Origin: Enterobacter cloacae subsp. cloacae ATCC 13047
Lineage (GTDB): Bacteria; Pseudomonadota; Gammaproteobacteria; Enterobacterales; Enterobacteriaceae
Direction: 5' to 3'
Assembly: GCF_000025565.1 (NCBI RefSeq)
Contig: NC_014121.1
Location: 3,844,001 to 3,908,000, forward strand
DNA: 64,000 bases
This document shows, in pieces, positions 1 through 11,841 of this stretch. Numbering within the stretch: the first letter of the stretch is position 1; each line of letters starts with the position of its first letter. The translations under genes were made by a program, and so were the position numbers. The notes below the pieces were generated by a model. That model did not search any database, had not been told where the DNA came from, and saw nothing but the letters and a program-made list of their open reading frames with translations.

Positions 1-1741
<1,741 letters not shown>

Positions 1742-1791
1742 CTATCTCCAGTGAACCTGTGGCAGATCAATTTTTTTCAGGAAGCTGTTCT

Positions 1792-3480
1792 GTGACCGTT
1801 AAACGACCCGTTTCCGGAAGCCTGGCCCGGGCTTTCATTTCCATTATCGTGCTGTCCGTTCTGACCAGCACCGTCGCACTGTTCACGCTTGCCAGCAGCC
1901 AGCGGGATGCAGCAGCCATCAATATTGCCGGTTCCCTGCGAATGCAGAGCTACCGTCTGGGCTATGAGATGCAACGCAACAGCGACGCCCTGGCGGCGCA
2001 TCGCGAGAGCTGGCAGCAGACGCTGAGCGCCCCTGCGCTACAGAAGCTGAGCCGCTGGTACGTGCCGGACGATGTTAAGGCGCGCTATCAGCAGCTGCAT
2101 CTGGCATGGCAGGAGATGGACAACCACATCGCTCGCGGCGATATCGGGTGGTATCAGGCCCACATTGAAGACTTTGTCGGCCGGATTGACGCCTTTGTGC
2201 TCGCCCTTCAGCACTACACCGAACATAAAATCCGGGCGGTGATTCTGATCTCCCTGGCGGGCGGGATGGGCATCCTTATCCTGACGATCTTTACCCTGCG
2301 ACGCATCCGCCGCCAGGTGGTGTTACCGCTGAATAATCTGGTGGCGGCCAGCGAGCGCATTGAGCGGGGGCAATTCGATACGCCTGCACCGGATACCGCG
2401 CTGCCAAACGAGCTGGGCCAACTTTCCCGGGCGTTCAACCACATGTCTGCCGAGCTGCATACGCTGTATCGCTCGCTTGAACACTCCGTAGCGGAAAAGA
2501 CGCAGCATCTGAATGAGGCGCATCAGCAGCTCGAGATGCTGTTTAAATGCTCTCAGGCACTGAATACCGGCCAGATAGACAGCCACTGTTTCCGGCATAT
2601 TTTGCAGATAGTGCATGAGTACACGCAGATGAACTACCTGGAGTTGCGCACCAGCGACGACTGGCGGCTCAGTGAGGGTATCGAATCAACCGGGAGCCCT
2701 GTCCAAACGCTGCCCGTGCTGATGCAGGATACCCTGTACGGGGAATTACGCTGGCAAAGCGAGACGGGCCACGTTCCTCTGCCGCTGATGGAAAGCGTGG
2801 CGACAATGCTCGGACGCGGACTGTATTTCAACCAGGCGCAAAAGCACTACCAGCAGTTGCTGCTGATGGAAGAACGCGCGACGATCGCCCGCGAGCTGCA
2901 CGATTCCCTGGCGCAGGTACTGTCGTATTTACGTATTCAGCTGGCGCTACTGAAACGCGCTATCCCGCAGGAAAATGCCCCGGCGCAGACCATTATCACC
3001 GACTTTTCCCGCGAGCTTAACAACGCCTGGCATCAATTGCGGGAACTGCTTACCACCTTCCGCCTGACGCTTAACCACGCCAATCTGCCCGCGGCCCTAC
3101 AGGAGTCACTGGACGGGTTACAGAGCCAGACGCAGGCAAAGCTGCACCTCGACTGCCGCCTCTCCTCGCTGGCGCTGGATGCCCAGAAACAGGTGCATTT
3201 GCTGCAGATCGTGCGTGAAGCGGTGTTGAATGCGATGAAGCACGCCCAGGCCAGCGAGATAACCGTCAGCTGCGTGACGTCTGCTGACGGCACCCACAGC
3301 GTCAGCATTCGCGATAACGGTATCGGGATTGGCGAAGCCAGCGAGCCGCCGGGACATTACGGGCTGAATATTATGCGCGAACGGGCGGCGAGACTTGGCG
3401 GAACGCTGCACTTTTCCCAGCCGCAAAACGGGGGGACGCTGGTGAGCGTGATCTTCCCGACAAACGGGGCCGGGAGGTAA
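1792..3480 (+). CDS. narQ: Nitrate/nitrite sensor histidine kinase NarQ
   Basis: Inner-membrane sensor kinase that detects nitrate and nitrite and phosphorylates NarP/NarL. I place the start at the GTG at 1792 (VTVKRPVSGSLAR), 562 residues, because it matches E. coli NarQ and has an AGGA ribosome site just upstream; a longer frame from 1717 adds unrelated residues. Visible parts are TM1 (about residues 13-35), the periplasmic ligand P-box NIAGSLRMQSYRLGYEM, TM2 (about 145-165), a HAMP linker, a GAF-like region, and a HisKA_3 helix with the phosphoacceptor His370 in ARELHDSLAQ. The ATPase motif DNGIGIG and a C-terminal GGTLVSV follow. It is a single gene, divergent from aegA. Confidence 0.95.
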   Translation: MTVKRPVSGSLARAFISIIVLSVLTSTVALFTLASSQRDAAAINIAGSLRMQSYRLGYEMQRNSDALAAHRESWQQTLSAPALQKLSRWYVPDDVKARYQQLHLAWQEMDNHIARGDIGWYQAHIEDFVGRIDAFVLALQHYTEHKIRAVILISLAGGMGILILTIFTLRRIRRQVVLPLNNLVAASERIERGQFDTPAPDTALPNELGQLSRAFNHMSAELHTLYRSLEHSVAEKTQHLNEAHQQLEMLFKCSQALNTGQIDSHCFRHILQIVHEYTQMNYLELRTSDDWRLSEGIESTGSPVQTLPVLMQDTLYGELRWQSETGHVPLPLMESVATMLGRGLYFNQAQKHYQQLLLMEERATIARELHDSLAQVLSYLRIQLALLKRAIPQENAPAQTIITDFSRELNNAWHQLRELLTTFRLTLNHANLPAALQESLDGLQSQTQAKLHLDCRLSSLALDAQKQVHLLQIVREAVLNAMKHAQASEITVSCVTSADGTHSVSIRDNGIGIGEASEPPGHYGLNIMRERAARLGGTLHFSQPQNGGTLVSVIFPTNGAGR

Positions 3481-3536
3481 ATAACGGTAAAAGGTGAAGC
3501 GCAGAGAAAAGCGCATGATAATTTACACTATCTCCT

Positions 3537-3555
3537 TTATTTCTCCACGTTTGGT
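3537..3555 (+). promoter_or_regulatory. Possible BaeR box upstream of acrD
   Basis: The 19 bases contain TTTCTCCA followed by CGTTTGGT, close to the known BaeR consensus TTTTTCTCCATDATTGGC. The site is about 70 bp before the acrD start. In E. coli acrD is activated by BaeSR, so the position makes sense. No promoter elements were assigned. Confidence 0.45.
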
Positions 3556-3626
3556 CTTCGTCTTGCCGCTAAAGTGATGCGGGCAATAAACAATAATGAC
3601 GTGCAGCAAAACGAGGTCTCATTTTC

Positions 3627-6600
3627 ATGGCGAATTTTTTTATCGATCGCCCCATTTTTGCCTGGGTACTTGCCATTCTGTTGTGTCTGACAGGTGTCCT
3701 GGCCATTACTTCACTTCCTGTTGAGCAATATCCCGACCTGGCACCACCAAACGTGCGCGTCACGGCAAACTACCCCGGAGCTTCAGCACAAACGCTGGAA
3801 AATACCGTTACGCAGGTTATCGAGCAGAACATGACGGGTCTGGATAACCTGATGTACATGTCCTCGCAGAGTAGCGCCACGGGCCAGGCGACCGTCACCC
3901 TGAGCTTTACCGCCGGTACGGATCCGGACGAAGCCGTACAGCAGGTGCAAAACCAGCTGCAGTCGGCGATGCGTAAACTGCCTCAGGCGGTGCAGAATCA
4001 GGGGGTTACCGTACGTAAAACCGGTGACACCAACATCCTGACTATTGCGTTTGTCTCTACCGACGGTTCCATGGATAAGCAGGACATTGCGGACTACGTC
4101 GCCAGTAATATTCAGGATCCCCTCAGCCGTATTAACGGCGTCGGTGATATCGACGCTTACGGCTCTCAGTATTCAATGCGTATCTGGCTTGATCCGAATA
4201 AGCTGAACAGCTTCCAGATGACGGCAACCGACGTGACGGATGCCATTAAATCCCAGAACGCCCAGATTGCGGTGGGACAACTGGGGGGAACGCCCTCCGT
4301 CGATAAACAAGCGTTGAATGCCACCATTAACTCACAGTCGCTGCTTCAGACCCCGGAGCAGTTTCGCAACATTACCCTGCGCGTAAATCAGGATGGTTCA
4401 GAGGTCCGCCTGGGCGATGTCGCCACGGTAGAAATGGGGGCAGAGAAATATGATTATCTCAGCCGCTTTAACGGTAATCCGGCCTCCGGTCTGGGGGTTA
4501 AACTGGCCTCCGGGGCCAATGAAATGGCCACCGCGCAGCTGGTGCTGGATCGTCTGGATGAGCTGTCGCACTATTTTCCCCACGGGCTGGAATACAAAGT
4601 CGCCTACGAAACCACCTCCTTCGTTAAAGCCTCTATTGAAGATGTGGTGAAAACGCTGCTGGAAGCGATCGCGCTGGTCTTCCTGGTCATGTACCTGTTC
4701 CTGCAAAACTTCCGCGCAACGCTGATCCCGACCATTGCCGTTCCGGTGGTGCTGCTGGGTACCTTCGCCGTGCTTTATGCGTTTGGTTACAGCATTAACA
4801 CCCTGACGATGTTTGCAATGGTGCTGGCGATTGGCCTGCTGGTGGACGATGCCATCGTGGTGGTCGAAAACGTCGAGCGCATCATGAGCGAGGAAGGGCT
4901 TTCCCCGCGTCAGGCCACGCGTAAATCGATGGGACAAATTCAGGGGGCGTTAGTTGGCATCGCGATGGTGCTCTCGGCGGTCTTTATCCCGATGGCGTTT
5001 TTCGGCGGCACAACCGGCGCCATTTATCGTCAGTTTTCAATCACCATCGTCTCCGCAATGGTGCTCTCGGTGCTGGTGGCGTTGATCCTCACGCCTGCCC
5101 TCTGCGTCACCCTCCTCAAGCCGCTACATAAAGGGGAGCAGCACGGTCAGAAGGGCTTCTTTGGCTGGTTTAACCGCATGTTCAACCGCAGTGCCGCGCG
5201 TTATGAAACCGCCGTCGGCAAGGTGCTGCACCGCAGCCTGCGCTGGATGATGATTTATGTTGTGCTGCTGGGCGGTATGGTGTGGCTGTTCCTGCATCTG
5301 CCGACTTCGTTCCTGCCGCAGGAAGACCGGGGGATGTTCATCACTTCGGTGCAGCTCCCGAGCGGATCAACGCAGCAGCAAACGCTGAAGGTAGTTCAGA
5401 AGGTGGAGCAGTACTTCTTTACCAAAGAGAAAGATAACGTGGTGTCGGTCTTCTCCACCGTCGGCTCCGGCCCGGGCGGGAACGGGCAGAACGTTGCGCG
5501 TATGTTTGTGCGCCTGAAAGACTGGGACGCACGCGATACGAAAACGGGCACCTCGTTTGCCATTATCGAACGCGCGACCAAAGCCTTCTCCCGTATCAAA
5601 GAGGCTCGTGTTTTTGCCAGCAGCCCACCGGCCATCAGCGGTCTCGGCAGTTCTGCCGGGTTTGACATGGAGTTGCAGGACCATGCCGGTGCGGGCCACA
5701 CGGCGCTGATGGCGGCGCGCGACAAACTGTTAGAGCTGGCCGGTAAAGATCCGGGTCTGACCCGCGTCCGTCACAACGGTCTGGATGACAGCCCGCAGCT
5801 GCAGGTCGATATTGATCAGCGTAAGGCGCAGGCGCTGGGCGTTTCCATCGACGACATCAACGACACGCTACAAACGGCGTGGGGTTCAAGTTATGTGAAT
5901 GACTTTATGGATCGCGGTCGCGTTAAAAAAGTGTATGTGCAATCCGCCGCGCCATACCGCATGCTGCCGGACGATATTAACCGCTGGTATGTCCGCAACA
6001 ATGCGGGCGGCATGGTGCCGTTCTCCGCCTTCGCCTCCTCGCACTGGGAGAGCGGTTCTCCGCGTCTGGAGCGCTATAACGGCTATTCCGCCGTTGAGAT
6101 CGTCGGTGAAGCCGCGCCGGGCGTCAGCACCGGTACGGCGATGGACACCATGGAAAAGCTGGTGCAACAGCTGCCCGCTGGCTTTGGTCTGCAGTGGACG
6201 GCCATGTCTTATCAGGAGCGGCTCTCCGGGGCGCAGGCTCCCGCGCTTTACGCGCTTTCGCTGCTGGTGGTCTTCCTCTGTCTTGCGGCGCTGTATGAAA
6301 GCTGGTCAGTCCCGTTCTCGGTCATGCTGGTGGTACCGCTTGGCGTGATCGGCGCGCTGCTCGCCACCTGGATGCGCGGTCTGGAGAACGACGTTTACTT
6401 TCAGGTGGGGCTGCTCACCGTGATTGGGTTGTCGGCGAAAAACGCCATCCTGATTGTTGAGTTTGCCAATGAGATGAATGCGAAAGGCCATGAACTGATG
6501 GCGTCCACGCTGCATGCCTGCCGTCAGCGCTTACGTCCAATCCTGATGACCTCGCTGGCGTTTGTCTTCGGGGTGTTACCGATGGCAACCAGCTCAGGTG

Positions 6601-6740
6601 CAGGCTCCAGCAGCCAGCATGCGGTAGGTACAGGCGTCATGGGAGGAATGATTTCAGCCACGATCCTGGCCATTTATTTTGTGCCGCTGTTCTTCGTGCT
6701 GGTACGTCGCCGCTTCCCGCTCAAGGAACGGCCTGAATAA
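3627..6740 (+). CDS. acrD: RND multidrug efflux transporter AcrD
   Basis: Inner-membrane proton-driven pump that works with AcrA and TolC. In E. coli it exports aminoglycosides, some beta-lactams and metals. The 1037-residue length is the same as E. coli AcrD and the sequence is close throughout (start [20 protein letters not shown], end [11 protein letters not shown]). The TM4 proton-relay pair is Asp407-Asp408 in [17 protein letters not shown]; the second half carries the matching [18 protein letters not shown]. It stands alone with no acrA-like gene beside it, as in E. coli, so it must borrow AcrA from elsewhere. A possible BaeR site precedes it and a strong terminator follows. Confidence 0.96.
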   Translation: MANFFIDRPIFAWVLAILLCLTGVLAITSLPVEQYPDLAPPNVRVTANYPGASAQTLENTVTQVIEQNMTGLDNLMYMSSQSSATGQATVTLSFTAGTDPDEAVQQVQNQLQSAMRKLPQAVQNQGVTVRKTGDTNILTIAFVSTDGSMDKQDIADYVASNIQDPLSRINGVGDIDAYGSQYSMRIWLDPNKLNSFQMTATDVTDAIKSQNAQIAVGQLGGTPSVDKQALNATINSQSLLQTPEQFRNITLRVNQDGSEVRLGDVATVEMGAEKYDYLSRFNGNPASGLGVKLASGANEMATAQLVLDRLDELSHYFPHGLEYKVAYETTSFVKASIEDVVKTLLEAIALVFLVMYLFLQNFRATLIPTIAVPVVLLGTFAVLYAFGYSINTLTMFAMVLAIGLLVDDAIVVVENVERIMSEEGLSPRQATRKSMGQIQGALVGIAMVLSAVFIPMAFFGGTTGAIYRQFSITIVSAMVLSVLVALILTPALCVTLLKPLHKGEQHGQKGFFGWFNRMFNRSAARYETAVGKVLHRSLRWMMIYVVLLGGMVWLFLHLPTSFLPQEDRGMFITSVQLPSGSTQQQTLKVVQKVEQYFFTKEKDNVVSVFSTVGSGPGGNGQNVARMFVRLKDWDARDTKTGTSFAIIERATKAFSRIKEARVFASSPPAISGLGSSAGFDMELQDHAGAGHTALMAARDKLLELAGKDPGLTRVRHNGLDDSPQLQVDIDQRKAQALGVSIDDINDTLQTAWGSSYVNDFMDRGRVKKVYVQSAAPYRMLPDDINRWYVRNNAGGMVPFSAFASSHWESGSPRLERYNGYSAVEIVGEAAPGVSTGTAMDTMEKLVQQLPAGFGLQWTAMSYQERLSGAQAPALYALSLLVVFLCLAALYESWSVPFSVMLVVPLGVIGALLATWMRGLENDVYFQVGLLTVIGLSAKNAILIVEFANEMNAKGHELMASTLHACRQRLRPILMTSLAFVFGVLPMATSSGAGSSSQHAVGTGVMGGMISATILAIYFVPLFFVLVRRRFPLKERPE

Positions 6741-6752
6741 GATAGTGAAAAT

Positions 6753-6783
6753 AAAAAAGGCGGCTCAGTAGGCCGCCTTTTTA
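6753..6783. terminator. Intrinsic terminator after acrD
   Basis: Nine-base stem AAAGGCGGC / GCCGCCTTT with a 7-base loop. It has A-runs on the left and T-runs on the right, so it can end acrD transcription and also transcription arriving from ypfM on the other strand. Confidence 0.85.
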
Positions 6784-6849
6784 CTGTGTGATTAATTCAC
6801 ACTATGGTTATTTTACTTATTTAAGTGCTCTTGCAATTCTTACTGAATG

Positions 6850-6909
6850 TCATTTACGAAGCATGCCTTCGATAAAATCTTTCCAGTTCCCCAGTTCACG
6901 TTCAATCAT
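6850..6909 (-). CDS. ypfM: Small protein YpfM (19 residues)
   Basis: A 19-codon frame reading MIERELGNWKDFIEGMLRK, ending in TGA. It differs from the E. coli small protein YpfM (MVERELGNWKDFIEVMLRK) at only two positions. A GAGAGG ribosome site lies 6 bases before the ATG. The location between acrD and the yffB/dapE genes on the opposite strand matches E. coli. Its function is unknown; the sequence suggests a short amphipathic helix. Conservation of a 19-residue peptide across genera supports a real gene. Confidence 0.85.
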   Translation of the reverse strand: MIERELGNWKDFIEGMLRK

Positions 6910-7296
6910 AACAACCTCTCTTATTATTATGCGCATTCTACGAAAACGTATCATCATTGTGAAGACAATTTAACCGATTGCTGTGATTGTACCCCGTCTG
7001 CGCGCTGGATTTATGATAAATATGAACGGAGAACCTTAAATTTTGTGTGACGGCCAGCAATATTTTGAAATAACCCTACGCACGGGTGAGTTTTATTTTA
7101 CCCGCTGAGTTTACAGACAATTTATACCTGATGGACATCTATGCTTAAATGATGAAAGAATATTCAGCGTACAGGTGTGAGTTGAATTAAAAAGAGGTGT
7201 TAATCCAGAGCGTTTCTGAATGTGTTATATTCCGTTTAAGGATATATCTTCGAATTTACTGAACATTTAATGGTCATAAGAACAAAAGGATTCAAC
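6910..7296. other. AT-rich intergenic region between ypfM and yffB
   Basis: 387 bases with no convincing gene. It should hold the ypfM promoter (leftward) and the promoter of the yffB-dapE-ypfN unit (rightward). Short frames here have no ribosome site or recognisable product. No known small RNA was recognised. Confidence 0.5.
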
Positions 7297-7647
7297 ATGG
7301 TTGTCATGTACGGCATTAAAAATTGTGACACGATCAAAAAAGCCCGTCGCTGGCTCGAAGCTAACAACGTCGAGTACCGCTTCCACGATTACCGTGCCGA
7401 TGGGCTTGATGCAGAATTTCTGCATACCGCCATTAACGAACTGGGGTGGGAAGCGCTGCTGAACACCCGCGGCACGACCTGGCGCAAGCTGGACGAATCA
7501 CTGCGTGCCAGCATCAAGGATGCCAACAGCGCAGCAAATCTGATGCTTGAAATGCCAGCAATCATCAAACGCCCATTGCTCTGCGCGCCCGGGCAGCCTA
7601 TGCTGCTGGGTTTCAGTGAAACCCTTTATTCCGACTTTTTTCGTTGA
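7297..7647 (+). CDS. yffB: ArsC/Spx-like protein YffB
   Basis: 116-residue thioredoxin-fold protein of the ArsC/Spx family, close to E. coli YffB (start [20 protein letters not shown]). It has the single N-terminal cysteine in KNCDTIKKA; family members are proposed glutathione-dependent thiol reductases, and the true substrate is not known. The ATG at 7297 is preferred over one at 7270 because AAAAGGA lies just upstream and it matches the E. coli start. It ends 10 bp before dapE, so the two are very likely cotranscribed. Confidence 0.9.
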   Translation: MVVMYGIKNCDTIKKARRWLEANNVEYRFHDYRADGLDAEFLHTAINELGWEALLNTRGTTWRKLDESLRASIKDANSAANLMLEMPAIIKRPLLCAPGQPMLLGFSETLYSDFFR

Positions 7648-7657
7648 GGTGTAGTTT

Positions 7658-8785
7658 ATGTCATGCCCGGTCATTGAGCTGACTCAGCAGCTTATTCGCC
7701 GTCCTTCCCTTAGCCCGGACGACGCAGGTTGTCAGGCATTAATGATTGAGCGCCTGCGTGCCATCGGTTTTACCGTGGAGCGTATGGATTTTGGCGACAC
7801 CCAGAATTTCTGGGCGTGGCGTGGCCAGGGCGAAACGCTGGCCTTTGCCGGGCATACCGACGTGGTTCCCGCAGGTGATGCGGACCGCTGGATCAACCCT
7901 CCATTTGAACCAACCATCCGCGATGGCATGCTCTTTGGCCGCGGTGCCGCAGACATGAAAGGTTCCCTGGCGGCAATGGTTGTGGCGGCTGAGCGCTTTG
8001 TCGCCCAGCACCCGAACCATAAAAACCGTCTCGCGTTTCTCATTACCTCTGATGAAGAAGCCAGCGCCCATAACGGCACCGTCAAGGTTGTTGAGGCCCT
8101 GATGGCCCGCAACGAGCGTCTGGACTACTGTCTGGTCGGCGAGCCGTCCAGCACCGAGGTGGTGGGCGATGTGGTGAAAAATGGCCGCCGCGGTTCGTTA
8201 ACCTGTAACCTGACCATTCACGGCGTACAGGGACACGTGGCGTACCCGCATCTGGCCGATAACCCAGTTCACCGCGCAGCGCCGATGCTGAGTGAACTGG
8301 TGAGCATTGAGTGGGACAAAGGCAATGAGTTCTTCCCCCCAACCAGCATGCAGATTGCGAACGTGAAGGCAGGAACCGGCAGCAACAACGTGATCCCGGG
8401 CGATTGTTTCGTTCAGTTTAACTTCCGTTTCAGCACGGAACTGACCGATGAGATGATCAAAGCGCGCGTTATCGCCCTGCTGGAAAAATATCAGCTGCGT
8501 TACACCGTGGACTGGTGGCTTTCCGGCCAGCCGTTCCTGACACAGCGTGGCAAACTGGTGGATGCGGTGGTGAACGCCATCGAGCACTATAATGAAATTA
8601 AGCCACAACTGCTGACGACGGGTGGCACTTCAGACGGACGTTTTATCGCCCGCATGGGAGCTCAGGTTGTCGAACTGGGGCCAGTGAACGCGACCATTCA
8701 TAAAATCAATGAGTGTGTAAATGCCGCGGATTTACAACTGCTGGCCCGTATGTATCAACGTATTATGGAGCAAATCGTCGCCTGA
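7658..8785 (+). CDS. dapE: Succinyl-diaminopimelate desuccinylase DapE
   Basis: Zinc-dependent hydrolase that converts N-succinyl-LL-diaminopimelate to LL-diaminopimelate and succinate in lysine and peptidoglycan precursor synthesis. 375 residues, the same as E. coli. Metal ligands are seen in [12 protein letters not shown] (His66, Asp68), [12 protein letters not shown] (Asp100) and the Glu pair of TSDEEASA; the M20 dimerisation domain follows. GAGGT precedes the ATG. It sits between yffB and ypfN. Another DAP-pathway gene, dapA, lies in the same window at 14704. Confidence 0.96.
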   Translation: MSCPVIELTQQLIRRPSLSPDDAGCQALMIERLRAIGFTVERMDFGDTQNFWAWRGQGETLAFAGHTDVVPAGDADRWINPPFEPTIRDGMLFGRGAADMKGSLAAMVVAAERFVAQHPNHKNRLAFLITSDEEASAHNGTVKVVEALMARNERLDYCLVGEPSSTEVVGDVVKNGRRGSLTCNLTIHGVQGHVAYPHLADNPVHRAAPMLSELVSIEWDKGNEFFPPTSMQIANVKAGTGSNNVIPGDCFVQFNFRFSTELTDEMIKARVIALLEKYQLRYTVDWWLSGQPFLTQRGKLVDAVVNAIEHYNEIKPQLLTTGGTSDGRFIARMGAQVVELGPVNATIHKINECVNAADLQLLARMYQRIMEQIVA

Positions 8786-8809
8786 CGAGCGCTCTGAGAG
8801 GAATAGCGA

Positions 8810-9007
8810 ATGGATTGGCTTGCAAAGTACTGGTGGATTCTGGTGTTAGTGTTTCTGGTAGGCGTATTGCTTAACGTGATTAAAGATCTTAAGCGCGTTG
8901 ACCATAAAAAATTCCTCGCCAACAAGCCGGATCTTCCGCCTCATCGTGATTTTAACGACAAGTGGGATGACGACGACGACTGGCCGAAGAAAGACCAGAA
9001 GAAGTAA
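8810..9007 (+). CDS. ypfN: Small membrane-anchored protein YpfN (UPF0370)
   Basis: 65 residues, nearly identical to E. coli YpfN. One N-terminal membrane helix ([17 protein letters not shown], about residues 8-23) is followed by a charged tail with an acidic cluster DKWDDDDDW and a lysine-rich end. The AGAGGAA ribosome site is well placed. It is conserved behind dapE; its function is unknown. Confidence 0.9.
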   Translation: MDWLAKYWWILVLVFLVGVLLNVIKDLKRVDHKKFLANKPDLPPHRDFNDKWDDDDDWPKKDQKK

Positions 9008-9008
9008 T

Positions 9009-9092
9009 CCCCTCACCCCCAGCCCCTCTCCCCAGAGGGGCGAGGGATGCCATGTTCCCTCTCCCCTTAGGGAAGAGGGTTAGGGTGAGGGG
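9009..9092. repeat. 84-bp interspersed inverted repeat (copy 1)
   Basis: Starts with CCCCTCACCC and ends with GGGTGAGGGG, with internal CCTCTCCCC and GGGAAGAGGG arms, so the whole unit can fold on itself. It lies between the convergent genes ypfN and ypfH and may end transcription from both sides. A second copy with the same outer ends lies at 50465-50554. Confidence 0.8.
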
Positions 9093-9098
9093 AAATAA

Positions 9099-9794
9099 TC
9101 ACATAAACTCAACAATATCATCATCGTCCGGCTTACCGCCGCTGAGCGCTTCATCAAAGTAGTGCTTCGGTACGGTATAGCGCAGATGGTCGAGCGCAAA
9201 CTGCATGCTGCGATCGTCAATCGCATGACCCAGATCGTCAACGATATCCAGCGTCACATCCCCGCCTTCCCGGATCAGGGCTTCCTGCGCAGCTACGGCA
9301 TGCGAAAGCTCAATCACCCGGTCTTCGCCACCGTGGATCAGGTGGATCGTCGTCTGCGTGGTCGCGCTCGTCGGTAGCGTCGCGAAACGGCCGTTAAAGG
9401 CAATCACGCGCGAAGCCAGACCCGGCTCTGCTTTCACGCTCTCCAGCGACATAATTGACCCCTGTGAAAAGCCAATCAGCGCGGTCGCGTCGGCACCGAC
9501 GCCGCTCTGCTGCTGCCAGTAACGCACGGTTTCGATAAAGACCGGCATAATGGCATCAATACGCGCCTGACGGTTCTCTTCCGTCACGCCCTGAACGGAG
9601 AACCACTGCCGTCCGTCAGGGCCACACGGCTCCACGCCGCCGATACTGACAATCAGCGCCTCAGGAAAAACAGGTGCAAACCAGCGACCAATCTCTCCCA
9701 TATTGACGGCGTTATCGCCAACGCCATGAAACAGCAACAGTAACTGTTTAGCCGGTTTGTCGGGGCTTTGAACAACAAAATGATCGTGTTTCAT
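9099..9794 (-). CDS. ypfH: Serine esterase YpfH
   Basis: 231-residue alpha/beta hydrolase of the phospholipase/carboxylesterase family, like E. coli YpfH (232 aa), which has esterase activity on short substrates. The nucleophile motif is GFSQGS, and a C-terminal DLGHAID supplies the likely catalytic histidine. The start at 9794 (MKHDHFVVQSPDKPAKQ) follows GGAGACC; a longer frame from 10037 runs back into tmcA and is not used. It lies 73 bp after tmcA on the same strand. Natural substrate unknown. Confidence 0.9.
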   Translation of the reverse strand: MKHDHFVVQSPDKPAKQLLLLFHGVGDNAVNMGEIGRWFAPVFPEALIVSIGGVEPCGPDGRQWFSVQGVTEENRQARIDAIMPVFIETVRYWQQQSGVGADATALIGFSQGSIMSLESVKAEPGLASRVIAFNGRFATLPTSATTQTTIHLIHGGEDRVIELSHAVAAQEALIREGGDVTLDIVDDLGHAIDDRSMQFALDHLRYTVPKHYFDEALSGGKPDDDDIVEFM

Positions 9795-9867
9795 GGCGGT
9801 CTCCTTAATTGATGACCTGGATTCTACGCCTTGCGGGGGGAATGACCATGCCACTTTACTGAAGAAG

Positions 9868-11841
9868 TCATTGAAAAAATTGCCATTGCAAAATGTCACT
9901 TTTGAGCTGCTGACTGCGTGCTTTATCAAGACATTCAAGGGCCTGCGCCGTTTCAGCGCGTAATCTTGCCAGCACCGCTTTTCGCCCGGTGAGCGACAGT
10001 TCATCACTGAGCGCAGCGTCCTCTCTTCGTGCCTCAATTTTACCGCGCAGGGCCGGAAGCGGCAGATCGACGGCGAGCAGCAAACGCGTCAATGCGGCAA
10101 CGGACGTAGCAAAGGGCCGGTGTGCAAAGGCAAAGCCTGCCAGCTCCAGCCAGTCGTCACTATTAAGGGTAGCTTCCCACTCATCTGCCACCGGGATCTT
10201 TTCGCCATTCCACAATGATAAGACGCGCGCATCGCGATGCAGGCGCAGCCGGGCCTGTTCACACAGACGATGCCCCGCCTCACTTTGCGGCAATAATGCC
10301 ATTGCGGTATAGCAGCCGCTGCTGGCTTCGCGGTGGCTGCCTATCCGTACCAGCTCAAAGCCGCACTGCTGCCAGAAATGCCACAGCGCATTGGTAAAGC
10401 CAAAGCTCACCGAGAGATAATCCTCCCCGCAGGCCTCGTGGATGAGCGCCCGGCCGATCCCTTCCCGTTGCCGGTGAGGGTGAACAGCGATGCGCGTGAT
10501 CCGTCGACCTTTCAGCGTTGCTGCCAGAGGCGTGCCGCCATGCGCGGCCAGAGACTGCGCGACAAGATTGCCGCGAGGTCGACGAAAACCCGCCCATACT
10601 GCGCGACTTAGCGCCGGGCTTAACCCGCCTTCGTCTACCAGCCACAGCGCGCCCGCAATGACCGGGTCCGTTTGCGCGACGGCAACGTGCTGACCGGGGG
10701 CGTCCATCATACGGCGCAGATCCAGCGGCGAGGTACGGTAATGAGCCGCACAAAGCAGCTCGTAGACACTCGCGGCGAGTGCAGGCGTGTGCTCCCATGC
10801 GTCGGGGGCCAGAGAGGTCAGTTGCACCTCTCCTTTCGGCTGCTGGTCGATGAGCGTGTCGTCAAACAGCAGTGCGCTGGCGACTACCCGCTCAAGCGGA
10901 CATCCCGCAGCCCAGCGAACGGGGGTGGATAAGGTATAACGCTGCAGGGCGCTGAACTGCGCGCAGAATTTAAGCAAAAACCCTCTTCCGGTTCCTTCAT
11001 ACCCTTGTACCGTCGTGGTTAACAGTACCCGTGGAAAGCGCGCAACCAGCTTCTCCAGCACAGGGCCGGGTATGGCCGCCGCCTCATCGACAATCAGCCA
11101 GTCGGCATGGTGTGAGGAGGCCAGCAGCGCATCCGGTGCCATAAAGTGAAAATGTTCACCCGCAAACCGTGCGATGACCTCCGTTGCTCCCTTTGCCGGT
11201 GCGGTGACAACTGCTCTGCCCTCAATGCTGTTCAGCAGCATGCCGGCAAGCGCCGACTTTCCCCGCCCGCGCGGGGCGGTAACGGCCGCAACGCCTTTCG
11301 GCATTGCACGAAGTGCCTGCAGGATCTCCGCCTGCTCGCGCTGGGGTGCACCGTTAGCGGGTTGCCAGTCAGGGGCATCAGGAAATGGAGGAAGGGTTAA
11401 CGGCTGGTTTTGCTGCCAGACGATTGCATCGGGGTCGCGGGTAATCGTCTGACAAAAGTGGCGAATGAAATTCGGCGTGGGGATGGGTTCCGCGCTGTCG
11501 CTCCAGCGCAGGGAATCACTGTCGGGCGTGTCTGCCCACACCGCAAGCGGGGGGGCCAACAGTACCAGCAGGCTCCCGGCACGCAGCGTTCCGCTCAGGG
11601 CGGCAAAGGCTGAGACATCAAACCCGACGCGGGCATCAAAAACAGCATGCCGGAACTCGCGCCCCAGCAGCCCGCTTATCTCCCGGGAAGGGTTTTCATC
11701 CAGCCACACCCAATCCCCGGAAAGCGTATCACGCAGCGCCCCGGCCTGCGCCAGGGACCACTGCGCATCACCGCTGAGCACCACCAGCCGACGCTGGCCG
11801 GTGCGCTCAAGCTGGCTAATCAGTTGGTCAAACGCCACCAT
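9868..11841 (-). CDS. tmcA: tRNA(Met) cytidine acetyltransferase TmcA
   Basis: Makes N4-acetylcytidine at the wobble position of elongator tRNA-Met, using acetyl-CoA and ATP. 657 residues against 671 in E. coli. An N-terminal domain is followed by an RNA-helicase-like ATPase with Walker A APRGRGKSAL (about 189-198) and Walker B DWLIVDEAAAIPG. A GNAT domain with RITRIAVHPHRQREGIGRAL and a C-terminal tRNA-binding tail come next. Its ATG overlaps the ypfJ stop codon by one base, so translation is likely coupled. The order ypfJ-tmcA-ypfH matches E. coli. The N-terminal ~50 residues differ most from E. coli. Confidence 0.93.
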   Translation of the reverse strand: MVAFDQLISQLERTGQRRLVVLSGDAQWSLAQAGALRDTLSGDWVWLDENPSREISGLLGREFRHAVFDARVGFDVSAFAALSGTLRAGSLLVLLAPPLAVWADTPDSDSLRWSDSAEPIPTPNFIRHFCQTITRDPDAIVWQQNQPLTLPPFPDAPDWQPANGAPQREQAEILQALRAMPKGVAAVTAPRGRGKSALAGMLLNSIEGRAVVTAPAKGATEVIARFAGEHFHFMAPDALLASSHHADWLIVDEAAAIPGPVLEKLVARFPRVLLTTTVQGYEGTGRGFLLKFCAQFSALQRYTLSTPVRWAAGCPLERVVASALLFDDTLIDQQPKGEVQLTSLAPDAWEHTPALAASVYELLCAAHYRTSPLDLRRMMDAPGQHVAVAQTDPVIAGALWLVDEGGLSPALSRAVWAGFRRPRGNLVAQSLAAHGGTPLAATLKGRRITRIAVHPHRQREGIGRALIHEACGEDYLSVSFGFTNALWHFWQQCGFELVRIGSHREASSGCYTAMALLPQSEAGHRLCEQARLRLHRDARVLSLWNGEKIPVADEWEATLNSDDWLELAGFAFAHRPFATSVAALTRLLLAVDLPLPALRGKIEARREDAALSDELSLTGRKAVLARLRAETAQALECLDKARSQQLKSDILQWQFFQ

